Below, piece by piece: positions 29,908 through 37,645 of a DNA stretch of 64,000 bases. This DNA comes from Pseudarthrobacter psychrotolerans (lineage in GTDB: Bacteria > Actinomycetota > Actinomycetes > Actinomycetales > Micrococcaceae), in contig NZ_CP047898.1 of NCBI RefSeq assembly GCF_009911795.1, positions 3,100,001 through 3,164,000 of the forward strand. Direction: 5' to 3'. The notes under the pieces are model-generated. The model was given only the letters and a program-made list of their open reading frames with translations, had not been told where the DNA came from and made no database searches. How positions within the stretch are numbered: position 1 is the stretch's first letter; each line of letters begins with the position of its first letter. The translations under genes were made by a program, and so were the position numbers.

Positions 29908-30272
29908 CTACGGGTTCTTGTCCTCGTCCACTTCCACCTCGCGCGCGCTGTCAACAGCGCCGGCCTCGCCGTAGTTCCCTTCGGGATAGTCGCCCCCTCG
30001 GGCTGGTTCTCCGCGCCGCCCACGACGCCGGCCTCGCCATAATCGCCTTCCGAATAGCCACCCTCCTCAGGCTGGCTCCCCGTGCCGCCGACGCCGGCCT
30101 CGCCGAAGTCGCCTTCGTCATATCCACCTTCGCCCTTCTCGGGCCGGTTCCCGGTGCCGCCGACGCCGGCCTCGCCGAAGTCGGCCTCCTCATACTGGTC
30201 ACCTTCGCCCTCCATGCCGGGTTCGGTGCTGCCCTTGCGGCGTTCTTCATCAGGTGCGGTGTTCTCACTCAT
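29908..30272 (-). pseudogene. Acidic Gly-rich tandem-repeat protein, split by a one-base frameshift
   Basis: From ATG 30272 (good AAAGGAGAGG upstream) the protein has about 20-residue repeats of the form (Y)xEGDFGEAGVGGTGxQPE. Three are read in frame; a C run at 29993-29997 then breaks the frame, and the original frame becomes basic and unlike the rest. With one more C the frame continues DYPEGNYGEAGAVDSAREVE and ends VDEDKNP at 29908, giving a fourth repeat and an acidic end. I do not recognise a function; the composition suggests a disordered acidic protein. It lies 125 bp upstream of the dnaK promoter region but reads in the same direction with its own hairpin. Confidence 0.65.
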
Positions 30273-30384
30273 GACGTGACCTCTCCTTTGAGTTCCGCGT
30301 CCATCCGGGCGCATTTGGAGTCTACTCAGCTGGGGGCGCGCGAAACAGGGGTGGCCACGACTCCGGGGGCTTTCAGCGGGTACG

Positions 30385-31116
30385 TCAGGCGCCGAGGCCC
30401 GCTACGCCGGCGAGGACGGTGAGATGGTGCTCAAAGAGTTCATCGCCGGCACTAAAAGTGGCCGCTCCGTACTGGCCAAAAACCTCGAAGCTCACTGCCC
30501 CGAAGAGCGACGTCCATACGAGGGCCCCGTTCGCCTGGAGCTCGTCCGGCATAGCGAGCCCGAGTTCGCTGCGGATCGCTTCCAGGTCGGCGGACAGGGC
30601 AGGAGGTACGACGGCGGTGCGCGCCGCCGCGGTCAGCGCACCCGCCCGGTAGGCGCCGTCGAGAATGCCGATGAGGCGGTAGATCACACGCGTCCCCGGG
30701 GGTGTGGTCTGGCCCGCGGGCGCCTGGTAGCCCGGCACCGGACTGCCAAACAGGAGTCCGTAGCGCGCCGGCTCCCGCAGCGCCCAGATCCGCACAGCCC
30801 GGCCAAGCGCCTTGAACCGGCCAGCAAAGTCGCGTTCCGGCAATGCGTCCACGGCAGCATCCACGGCGTCGCCGAGCTCGCTGTACGCGTCCACCAGAAG
30901 CAGCGTGAGGAGCTCGTCACGGTTGGCCACGTAGCGGTAGACCGCGGACGAGACAACACCCAGGTCCCTCGCCACGGCCCGGAGGGACAGGGCTGCCGCC
31001 CCCTGCGTTGCCAGATGCTCCCTGCCCAGCCGGACGATGTCAGCAATGGTCTGGGCCCGCGCGCGCTCCCGCGGTGTCCGAAGGGTGGTTTCCGCGTCCG
31101 CGGCAGGGTCGTTCAT
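30385..31116 (-). CDS. TetR-family transcriptional regulator
   Basis: This repressor of 243 residues has an N-terminal TetR helix-turn-helix (about residues 17-65: TIADIVRLGREHLATQGAAALSLRAVARDLGVVSSAVYRYVANRDELLTLLL) and a C-terminal ligand domain of the WHG type (PARYGLLFGSPVPGY, ALVWTSLFGAVSFEVFGQY). It is divergent from the NAD-dependent epimerase gene. Repeats AGAGCACTGCTCT in the 126 bp between them are the probable operators, so it likely represses itself and the epimerase. The start at 31116 or 31134 cannot be decided from the ribosome site. Confidence 0.88.
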   Translation of the reverse strand: MNDPAADAETTLRTPRERARAQTIADIVRLGREHLATQGAAALSLRAVARDLGVVSSAVYRYVANRDELLTLLLVDAYSELGDAVDAAVDALPERDFAGRFKALGRAVRIWALREPARYGLLFGSPVPGYQAPAGQTTPPGTRVIYRLIGILDGAYRAGALTAAARTAVVPPALSADLEAIRSELGLAMPDELQANGALVWTSLFGAVSFEVFGQYGAATFSAGDELFEHHLTVLAGVAGLGA

Positions 31117-31156
31117 CGGTCCAGCATGGCACAAGTCAGAGCAGTGTCAACAATTG

Positions 31157-31169
31157 AGAGCACTGCTCT
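31157..31169. promoter_or_regulatory. TetR-type operator 1
   Basis: AGAGCACTGCTCT is an inverted repeat around a central C. It is the nearer of two copies to the TetR gene; an extra half-site (AGAGCAGTG) starts at 31138. A TTGACA lies immediately to its right. Confidence 0.65.
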
Positions 31170-31202
31170 TGACAAGTCTTCGGCCAGGGCGCACGCTTAC
31201 TG

Positions 31203-31217
31203 GAGAGCACTGCTCTC
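31203..31217. promoter_or_regulatory. TetR-type operator 2
   Basis: GAGAGCACTGCTCTC repeats the operator 46 bp away, just upstream of the epimerase ribosome site. The two copies support shared control of both divergent genes. Confidence 0.7.
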
Positions 31218-31242
31218 TTAGTAGAATTCCTTGAGGAGAACC

Positions 31243-32184
31243 ATGAACGATGTCTACGTTGTTACCGGGGCCGGCCCCGTGGGTTGGACCGTCACAGAGC
31301 ACCTCGCGGAGCAGGGGAAAAACGTTAGGATCCTCACCCGTTCCGGCAGCGGCCCCGACCATCCGCTGGTGGAGCGCGTGAAAGCTGACGTACAGGATGC
31401 CGCCCGACTGCGGGACGCCTTCGAGGGCGCCACGGCCGTATTTCATTGCATCCATGGCTCCTCCTACAGCGTGGATGCCTGGCAGGCGGAACTGCCGGCA
31501 GCCGAGCAAACGGTGCTGGCTGCGGCAGGCGAGGCGGGCGCCGTCGTCGTCTTCCCCGAAAGCCTCTACTCGTACAGCGAGCCGCAGCGACCCATGACCG
31601 AGGCGGGTCCGCGGACTGCCGAGGGCGGCAAGCGGGGTGTCCGGACCAAACTCCTGCACGCGCGGGACGCCTCTCCGACCAACACGGTCAGCGTGGTTGC
31701 CGGTGATTTCTTTGGCCCGCGGGTGCGGACCTCGCATGCCGGCGAGCGTGTGGTCCCCACCGTGCTGGCCGGCAAGAAATTGTGGGTCATCGGGAGCGCC
31801 GACCAGCCCCATTCGTTTACGTACGTCCCGGACCTGGCCGCGGCGATGATCCATGCCGCGGAGACGCCGTCGCTGTGGAACAAGGTGTGGCATGCGCCCA
31901 CGGGTCCGGCAGTCACGCAGCGGCAGCTGGCCACAGCGTTCACCGAGGCTGGCGGAGTACAGGCGCCGAAGATGGGGGCCATACCGGGCTGGGCGCTCCG
32001 GGCGATGGGTGTGTTCTCGAAGGACATGCGGGAACTGGCGGAAATGCTTTACCAGTTCGAGCAGCCGTTTGTGATGGACTCCGCCGCCAGTGAAGCCGTG
32101 TTTGGCCTGCGGCCGACACCCCTGCCCGAGGCGGCCGCTGCCACGGTGGCCTGGTGGCGCGCGCAGGCAGGCGCGCAGGCGTAG
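31243..32184 (+). CDS. NAD-dependent epimerase/dehydratase-family protein
   Basis: This protein of 313 residues is an atypical/extended SDR with a Rossmann dinucleotide motif at the start (VYVVTGAGPVGWTV) and VFPESLYSYSEPQRPMTEAG, in which a Tyr replaces the usual YxxxK arrangement. The family acts on nucleotide sugars or unknown carbonyl compounds. ATG at 31243 follows GAGGAG. It is controlled by the divergent TetR gene. Its stop lies 7 bp from the convergent end of the MMPL gene. Confidence 0.85.
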   Translation: MNDVYVVTGAGPVGWTVTEHLAEQGKNVRILTRSGSGPDHPLVERVKADVQDAARLRDAFEGATAVFHCIHGSSYSVDAWQAELPAAEQTVLAAAGEAGAVVVFPESLYSYSEPQRPMTEAGPRTAEGGKRGVRTKLLHARDASPTNTVSVVAGDFFGPRVRTSHAGERVVPTVLAGKKLWVIGSADQPHSFTYVPDLAAAMIHAAETPSLWNKVWHAPTGPAVTQRQLATAFTEAGGVQAPKMGAIPGWALRAMGVFSKDMRELAEMLYQFEQPFVMDSAASEAVFGLRPTPLPEAAAATVAWWRAQAGAQA

Positions 32185-32190
32185 GCCGGA

Positions 32191-34435
32191 CTACCGACGG
32201 CCGGCGCCCTCTGACGCGGGATGAAGATCTGGCGTGGGAGCCCGGTCGGCCTTCAGGGCCACGGCATCCCGCCGCGCCGCTGCATCCAGCTCCGGCCGGC
32301 CCAGCTTGCCGGGCCACCAGATGCGCGGGCCGATGTCGTACGCCAGCGCGGGACCAGCAGCGAGCGCACCAGCACGGTGTCCAGGAGCACACCGAACGCC
32401 ACAATGAAGGCGAGCTGCACCAGGAACATGATGGGGATAACGCCCAGGGCCGCGAACGTGGCAGCCAGCACCACGCCGGCAGATGTGATCACTCCGCCGG
32501 TCACACTGAGTCCGCGCAGGATGCCCGGCCGGGTCCCGTGCTTCAGCGACTCCTCCCGCACCCGGCTCATCAGGAAGATGTTGTAGTCCACGCCCAGGGC
32601 AACCAGGAACACAAAGCCGAACAGCGGCACGGTGGCGTCGGCGCCTGGAAATCCGAGCAGGTTATTGAAGACCAGGGCCGAGACGCCCATGGCCGCGCCG
32701 TACGACAACACCACGGAGAGCACCAGCAGGACCGGCGCCACCACGGAGCGAAGCAGCAGCATCAGGATGAGCAGGATGACCGCCAGGACTATGGGATAAT
32801 GATCACCAGGTCGCGCTGGGCGGTGGTGTTGGTGTCCAGCGCCGTGGCGGTCACGCCGCCTACCAATGCGCCGGCGTCGACCGTTTTTACCCCCTCGCGC
32901 AGCGCCTTGACCGCGTCCTCCGCCCCAATGGAATCTGCAGCGTAGTTGAGCGTGGCGTTGATCAAAACCTTGCCGTCGTGGACGTCCGGCGCCCTGGGAG
33001 CGCCGGGGGCTGCCGGTCCGGTCGACATGATCGGCACCCCGCCTTCGGCCAGGAGGTAGGCGTCGCCCACGCCGTCGGCCGCTTTGACCTTTGCCAGCAC
33101 TTGATCGGCTTTGCTTTCGTCCGCAATTACGACGGCGGGGCTGCCGCTGCCGGCGTCGAAATGCCGTGCCAGCGCGTCCTGGCCGTCCACTGCGTTGGAC
33201 GCGGTGAGGATGACGTCGGTCTGCGGCACGCCATTGGCCTTTAGCTGCAGCACCCCGGCCGAAGCCACGAGCAACAGGAGGACGGCCGCGACCCAGACCG
33301 TGCGCGGGCGGCGGGAGACCAGGGAACCCGTGGCCCGCCAGAGGCCCTTCTGCCCCTCCAGGCCGGTGACCAGCTCAGGCTCACGCTCGCCTGCCGGAAC
33401 CAGCGTGGGGCGGAACGGCCAGAACGCCGCCCGGCCCAAGAGCGCCATTAAAGCCGGCAGGAGAGTCAGGGCAGCGAACAGCGAGCAAAGAATGCCCGCC
33501 GCCGCAACGGGACCCAAGGCCTTGTTGGAGTTCAGGTCGGAGAACAGCAGGCAGAGCAAGGCGATGATGACGGTGGCGCCGGAGGCCAGGATGGGCTCGA
33601 ACGACGCTTTCCACGCGGTCACCACGGCTTCGGTCCGGTTGCGCGTGTGCGTCAGGGCTTCGCGGAACCGCGCCACGTACAGCAGCGCATAGTCCGTGGC
33701 AGCGCCGATCACCAGGATGGACAGGATGCCCTGGCTCTGGCCGCTCAGCTGGATCCAGCCAAGCTTGGCCATGCCGAACACCAGCAGGATGGCGGCGCAC
33801 AACGCAAAGACCGAGGTGAGCAGCACGGCGATGGGCAGGAGGAGTGAACGGTAGACGATCAGCAGGATCAGGAAGACCGCACCGAGGGCCACCAGGAGCA
33901 GGATGCCGTCAATGCCGGCGAAGGCGCTGACCAGGTCTGCGGTCAGGCCAGCAGGTCCGGTGACGAAGGTCTGCATGCCTTCAGGGGCGGACTTCGCCAG
34001 GAAGTCCCGCAACTCCTGGACGGACTCCTTCAGCTCGTCGGAGGACCCGATAGGGGCAATGAACTGGACCGCTTTCCCGTCCTCCGACGTGAGTGGGCCG
34101 ATCACGGCGCTGCCCAACTCCAGGCCCTCCAGCCCGGTCTTCAGGGCTGCCAGTTCACCAAGCTCCGCGGGGCTGATGGCGCGGTGGTTCTCAATGACGA
34201 TGACCGCCGGCACTTCGTCTGAATCGCGGAACTTCGCCTGCCAGTTCTGCGCTGCGGTGGCTTCGGCACTGGCCGGAAGGAAGGAAGCCTGATCATTCGA
34301 GGAGACCTCGTCGAGCCGGCCGAACGTTGGCCCGCCCACCCCGGCGATGGCCAGCCACGTGAGCACCAACGAAACGGGAAGGAGCCAGCGAAGCCAAAAC
34401 GGAACCCTCGCGCTGTGTTGGGGACGGGATTTCAT
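32191..34435 (-). pseudogene. MMPL/RND-family exporter with two one-base frameshifts
   Basis: The complete protein (about 748 residues) would be an actinobacterial MMPL exporter: first helix PFWLRWLLPVSLVLTWLAIAG, periplasmic domain, sterol-sensing-like helices (GIDGILLLVALGAVFLILLIVYRSLLLPI, ATDYALLYVARFREAL), and a second half with FVFLVALGVDYNIFLMSRVREE. The frame breaks at 32793-32795 (GGG; one more G restores VIIIPIVLAVILLILMLLLRSV) and again at 32350-32352 (one more G restores LLVPALAYDIGPRIWWPGKLG and a stop at 32191). ATG at 34435 has AGGA upstream. It is divergent from a MarR gene, probably its repressor, and may export lipids or drugs. Confidence 0.88.
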
Positions 34436-34486
34436 GATTCCTGCTTCGCTTGGGGTGGCCGTGGTACACTTATTTCCATCCTAGAG

Positions 34487-34505
34487 TATCTCCGCTATGG
34501 AGATA
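34487..34505. promoter_or_regulatory. MarR-type operator between MMPL and marR genes
   Basis: TATCTCC-GCTAT-GGAGATA is a perfect inverted repeat; a further TATTTCCAT on its left (34471-34479) repeats the half-site. It lies 52 bp before the MMPL start and 99 bp before the MarR start. Confidence 0.65.
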
Positions 34506-34603
34506 AATACTTTGGCTGGGTTTCTGCTTGAAAACTACGCAGAGGGCATCGCTGCAGTAATATCCGTCAGGGCACCAGGCAAGCGGGCGGAGGAGGGCGG
34601 AAC

Positions 34604-35131
34604 ATGACGGACGAAGCGTTCCAGCGCCCACCGGACTCCGCACCCTTTGCCCTGGTCCGCCTGCTGCAGGACTTCACGCTGGAGGCCAACCGCTACGTAG
34701 ACACCGCCGGCGGCCGCAACGACATGCACCGCACGGACCTCAATGCGCTCGCCGTGATTATGCGGCACACCGCCAAGGGCCTGGTGGTCACGCCGGGCAT
34801 CCTGCGCAAGGAACTCAACCTCAGCTCGCCCGCCACCACCGCCCTCATCGACAGGCTGGACCAGTCCGGCCACGTGATCAGGGAACGCCTCGGCCCGGAC
34901 CGGCGGCAGGTCCAGCTCCGCATGACACCCAAGGCGTTCCAGGACGGCAGCGCCATGTTCATGCCGCTTTCGCGCCATATGGGTACCGCCATGGCGGACT
35001 TCACCCCCGCCGAACTGGAGCTCGTCACACGGTTTATGACCGTCATGGTGGACGCCACCGTCGCGGCCCGGAAGGAAGCGTCCGACGCCGGCCCGGCCTC
35101 CCCGGCCTCCCCCACCCGCCCGAGAAGGTAG
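34604..35131 (+). CDS. MarR-family transcriptional regulator
   Basis: This protein of 175 residues has a MarR winged helix (about residues 40-125): MHRTDLNALAVIMRHTAKGLVVTPGILRKELNLSSPATTALIDRLDQSGHVIRERLGPDRRQVQLRMT. ATG at 34604 is preceded by GGAGGAGGGCGGA. It is divergent from the MMPL exporter, the classic arrangement for a repressor of its own efflux pump. The final 15 residues are a Pro/Ala/Ser tail, and the stop lies inside the palindrome that follows. Confidence 0.9.
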   Translation: MTDEAFQRPPDSAPFALVRLLQDFTLEANRYVDTAGGRNDMHRTDLNALAVIMRHTAKGLVVTPGILRKELNLSSPATTALIDRLDQSGHVIRERLGPDRRQVQLRMTPKAFQDGSAMFMPLSRHMGTAMADFTPAELELVTRFMTVMVDATVAARKEASDAGPASPASPTRPRR

Positions 35132-35178
35132 CAGTTACTGTCGTTACGAGCGTCCATAACGGCAGTAAATGCGACCTA
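35127..35178. repeat. Imperfect palindrome, family A, after marR
   Basis: GTAGC-N5-CTGTCGTTA in the left arm pairs with TAACGGCAGTAA in the right arm, with one G-T pair and a looser outer stem. The GTAGC...CTGTCGTT core repeats that at 21698. It probably ends the marR transcript. Confidence 0.6.
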
Positions 35179-35229
35179 CTCTGGGGAGGGTTCCGCCTGC
35201 TTTTCACTGCGGAGCGGTAGCGTTTCACT

Positions 35230-36051
35230 ATGAGCACGCAGCAGCCTGACGACGACGATGTGTACACGCACGGCCACCACGAGTCTGTGGTCCGCGCCCA
35301 CGCTTCCAGGACCGCGGAGAACTCCGCGGCCTTTGTCATTCCCCACCTCACGCCCGGGGTTTCAGTGCTCGACGTCGGCTGCGGCCCTGGGAGCATCACC
35401 TGCGATTTCGCGGGGCTGGTGGCGCCCGGAAAGGTCACCGGCCTGGACCGGTCACCGGACATCATCGCCCAGGCCACGGCGCTGGCCGCCGAGCGCGGCG
35501 CGGCCAACGCGGAGTTCCTCGCCGGCAACATCTATGACCTCGACTTCGAGGACGAAACGTTCGACGTCGTGCATGCCCACCAGGTGCTCCAGCACCTCAC
35601 CGACCCGGTGGAGGCGTTGCGCGAAATGCGCCGGGTGGCGAAGCCGGGCGGCATTGTGGCAGTTCGCGACGCCGACTTCCACGGCATGAGCTGGTACCCC
35701 GCCATCCCTGAGCTGGACGAATGGATGGACCTGTACCAGCGGATCGCCCGCCGCAATGGAGCCGAGCCCGACGCCGGCCGCAGGCTCGTGTCCTGGGTCC
35801 AGTCCGCAGGGTTCAGCGACGTGGCGCCGACCAGCAGCAACTGGCTGTATGCCACCGGGCAGCAACGGAGGTGGCAAGCCCGGGTCTGGGGCGAACGGGT
35901 GCTGCACTCAGCCTTCGCAGAGCAGGCCCTTGAATACGGCTTCGCAAATCCCGCAGACCTCGCCCGGATTTCGGCTGGCTGGCACCGCTGGGGATCCACC
36001 GACGACGGCTGGTTCCTGATCCCGAACGGTGAGGTCATCGCCCGGGCATGA
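35230..36051 (+). CDS. Class I SAM-dependent methyltransferase
   Basis: This protein of 273 residues has motif I VLDVGCGPGSITCDFAG (SAM binding), motif post I TGLDRSPDII, FLAGNIYDLDFEDETFDVVHAHQVLQHLTDPVEALREMRRVAKPGGIVAVRD (motifs II-III). It is closest to UbiE/Methyltransf_11-type small-molecule methyltransferases; the substrate cannot be inferred. It stands alone. The ATG at 35230 has only a weak ribosome site. Confidence 0.9.
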   Translation: MSTQQPDDDDVYTHGHHESVVRAHASRTAENSAAFVIPHLTPGVSVLDVGCGPGSITCDFAGLVAPGKVTGLDRSPDIIAQATALAAERGAANAEFLAGNIYDLDFEDETFDVVHAHQVLQHLTDPVEALREMRRVAKPGGIVAVRDADFHGMSWYPAIPELDEWMDLYQRIARRNGAEPDAGRRLVSWVQSAGFSDVAPTSSNWLYATGQQRRWQARVWGERVLHSAFAEQALEYGFANPADLARISAGWHRWGSTDDGWFLIPNGEVIARA

Positions 36052-36163
36052 TTTCCACAGGCGTGATTTCCACATAGGCATCGCTGAGCCTATCCACGCC
36101 GCACTGTCGGCAATAGCGTCGGCGTATGAGCTATTACGGAGAGAACGAATACTGGGCTGAGCC

Positions 36164-36200
36164 TTACACCGCCGAGGTTGACCAACTAGACTTGGTCAAC
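36164..36200 (+). promoter_or_regulatory. Promoter and palindromic operator of the toxin-antitoxin pair
   Basis: TTACAC (36164-36169), 17 bp, TAGACT (36187-36192) fits a promoter whose start would fall at or next to the ATG at 36201, giving a leaderless mRNA. GTTGACCAA-N6-TTGGTCAAC (36177-36200), a perfect inverted repeat, covers the -10 and ends at the ATG: a natural autorepression site. Confidence 0.55.
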
Positions 36201-36437
36201 ATGGGACAATACAACGTCCAAGAGGCAAAAACCCGCTTGTCCGAGCTGTTGAATCTTGTTGAAAACGGCGAGGATGTGGTCATTGCCAAGGCAGGCCGCC
36301 CGGTGGCCCGGCTGGTGAAAATCGAGCGCCCCCACAAACGCGAACTGGGCTTCCTGGCGCCGCTCCAGATCCCTGACGGATTCTACGAACCGTGGACCGA
36401 CGAGGAAATGGGTGTAGTGACGGGTGGCGATCATTGA
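36201..36437 (+). CDS. Phd/YefM-family antitoxin
   Basis: This antitoxin of 78 residues begins MGQYNVQEAKTRLSELLNLVENGEDVVIAKAGRPVARLVKI, the typical Phd DNA-binding half, and ends with an acidic toxin-binding tail (PWTDEEMG). The frame is open back to an ATG at 36126, but the family homology begins at 36201, directly after a palindrome; no Shine-Dalgarno site precedes it, which fits leaderless translation. Its stop overlaps the toxin start (TGATG). It neutralises the PIN toxin and probably represses the operon. Confidence 0.88.
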   Translation: MGQYNVQEAKTRLSELLNLVENGEDVVIAKAGRPVARLVKIERPHKRELGFLAPLQIPDGFYEPWTDEEMGVVTGGDH

Positions 36438-36826
36438 TGCGGCTGCTCCTGGACACCCACGTTTTCCTGTGGGCCCTCGCCGAACCCAGGAAACTGTCCA
36501 CCAAAGCCAGGAACGCCATCGCCAAGCTCGAGAACTCGGTCTATGTCTCGCCCATGACCGCCTACGAGCTGTCGTACAAACACCATCAAGGCAAGCTGCC
36601 GTCGGGGGCAGCAATAGTGGCAAGCTTCGGACGGCAGGTGGCCCACCTGTACGCCTCGGAGCTGGCCATCTCCGCGCCGCATGCTTTGGCCGCCGGTCAG
36701 CTGGACTGGGAACATAAGGACCCTTTTGACCGGATCCTGGCAGCGCAAGCCATGGTGGAAGGGCTGACGCTCGTGACGGCAGACCAGGAGCTTCATGCCT
36801 TTGAGCCCGTGACCACCTTGTGGTGA
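36437..36826 (+). CDS. PIN-domain toxin (VapC family)
   Basis: This ribonuclease toxin of 129 residues has the PIN acidic residues: D6 (LLLDTHVFLW), E44 (AYELSYK), D95 and D98 (HKDPFDRILAAQA) and D116 (LVTADQEL). VapC toxins cleave tRNA or rRNA; the target here is unknown. It overlaps the antitoxin by one base and is translationally coupled. The last codons form the first unit of a 20-bp tandem repeat. Confidence 0.92.
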   Translation: MRLLLDTHVFLWALAEPRKLSTKARNAIAKLENSVYVSPMTAYELSYKHHQGKLPSGAAIVASFGRQVAHLYASELAISAPHALAAGQLDWEHKDPFDRILAAQAMVEGLTLVTADQELHAFEPVTTLW

Positions 36827-36876
36827 GGGCGGCACGCTTTGTGGTGAGTGCGCCATTCTTGCGGTGAGGGCGGCAC
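36818..36876 (+). repeat. Three imperfect 20-21 bp tandem repeats
   Basis: Units at 36818-36838, 36839-36858 and 36859-36876 share TTGYGGTGAGKGCGSC. The first contains the stop codon of the toxin gene; the last ends just upstream of the LysE-family gene start. Confidence 0.7.
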
Positions 36877-36888
36877 TAAACTTGGCAG

Positions 36889-37512
36889 GTGCAATTCTCC
36901 CTTTGGCTCGCCCTCGCGGGCGCCGGTGTCCTGATCAGTTTCACGCCGGGCGCCGGTGCCATCAACACCATGAGCAACTCGCTGACGTCCGGGTTCCGCC
37001 GCTCCATCTGGGGCATCCTTGGCCAGCAGGCAGCCCTGGTTGTCCACGTGGTGATCGTGGCGTTGGGAGTTGGCGTGCTGGTGGCCAGCTCCCCGGTGGC
37101 CTTTAACGTGATCCGCTACGCCGGAGCCGCCTACCTGGCGTACCTGGGCATCCGCCAGTTCCTGAGCAAACCGGAACCGGACCAGGAACAGGCCGCCGCC
37201 CTCCGGAACGAGCCCGCCTGGTCAATGTTCCGCCGCGGCCTCTGGGTCAACCTGCTCAACCCGAAGGCGATCGTCTTCTTCCTCGCGTTTATGCCACAGT
37301 TCATCCGCCCGGAACAGCCGCTCCTGTCGCAGTACCTTGTGCTCACGGCCACCGTGGTGATGATCGACATCCTGGTGATGTGGTTCTTCTTCGCCTTTGC
37401 CGCCAAGTCCTTCCAGCGCTTCACGCATAACGCCGGCGGCCAGAAGATCCTCAGCCGGATCTTCGGCGTGCTCTTTGTGGCGGTCGGCATTCTCCTCGCG
37501 CTGATCCACTAG
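36889..37512 (+). CDS. LysE/RhtB-family amino acid exporter
   Basis: This membrane protein of 207 residues has five to six helices and RhtB/LeuE features: SFTPGAGAINTMSNSLTSGFRRSIWGILGQQAALVVHV, FNVIRYAGAAYLAYLGIRQF and GLWVNLLNPKAIVFFLAFMPQF. It exports an amino acid such as homoserine, threonine or leucine; the substrate is not predictable. The GTG at 36889 follows GGCAG only. It is a separate gene from the LysE at 55082, to which it is only distantly similar. Confidence 0.9.
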   Translation: MQFSLWLALAGAGVLISFTPGAGAINTMSNSLTSGFRRSIWGILGQQAALVVHVVIVALGVGVLVASSPVAFNVIRYAGAAYLAYLGIRQFLSKPEPDQEQAAALRNEPAWSMFRRGLWVNLLNPKAIVFFLAFMPQFIRPEQPLLSQYLVLTATVVMIDILVMWFFFAFAAKSFQRFTHNAGGQKILSRIFGVLFVAVGILLALIH

Positions 37513-37587
37513 CCTGATCCACTGGGCCTGGACCCACCGGGCCTGATCCGCCAGGAAGCCCCACTCACCGCACATGTCTGACATCTT

Positions 37588-37626
37588 TGTCCGGCATCTG
37601 GTCATGAAGTGGCCACTTGCCGGACA
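37588..37626. repeat. Inverted repeat TGTCCGGCA/TGCCGGACA upstream of the BASS transporter
   Basis: The 9-bp arms are perfect and lie at 37588-37596 and 37618-37626, ending 19 bp before the ATG at 37646. It may be an operator or a stem in the leader. Confidence 0.4.
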
Positions 37627-37645
37627 TCAATGCCACGATCGATAA

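Noticed and set aside
36818..36876. Possible CRISPR or toxin-linked small RNA repeats
   Set aside because: Only three imperfect contiguous units with no spacers and no stable RNA fold.
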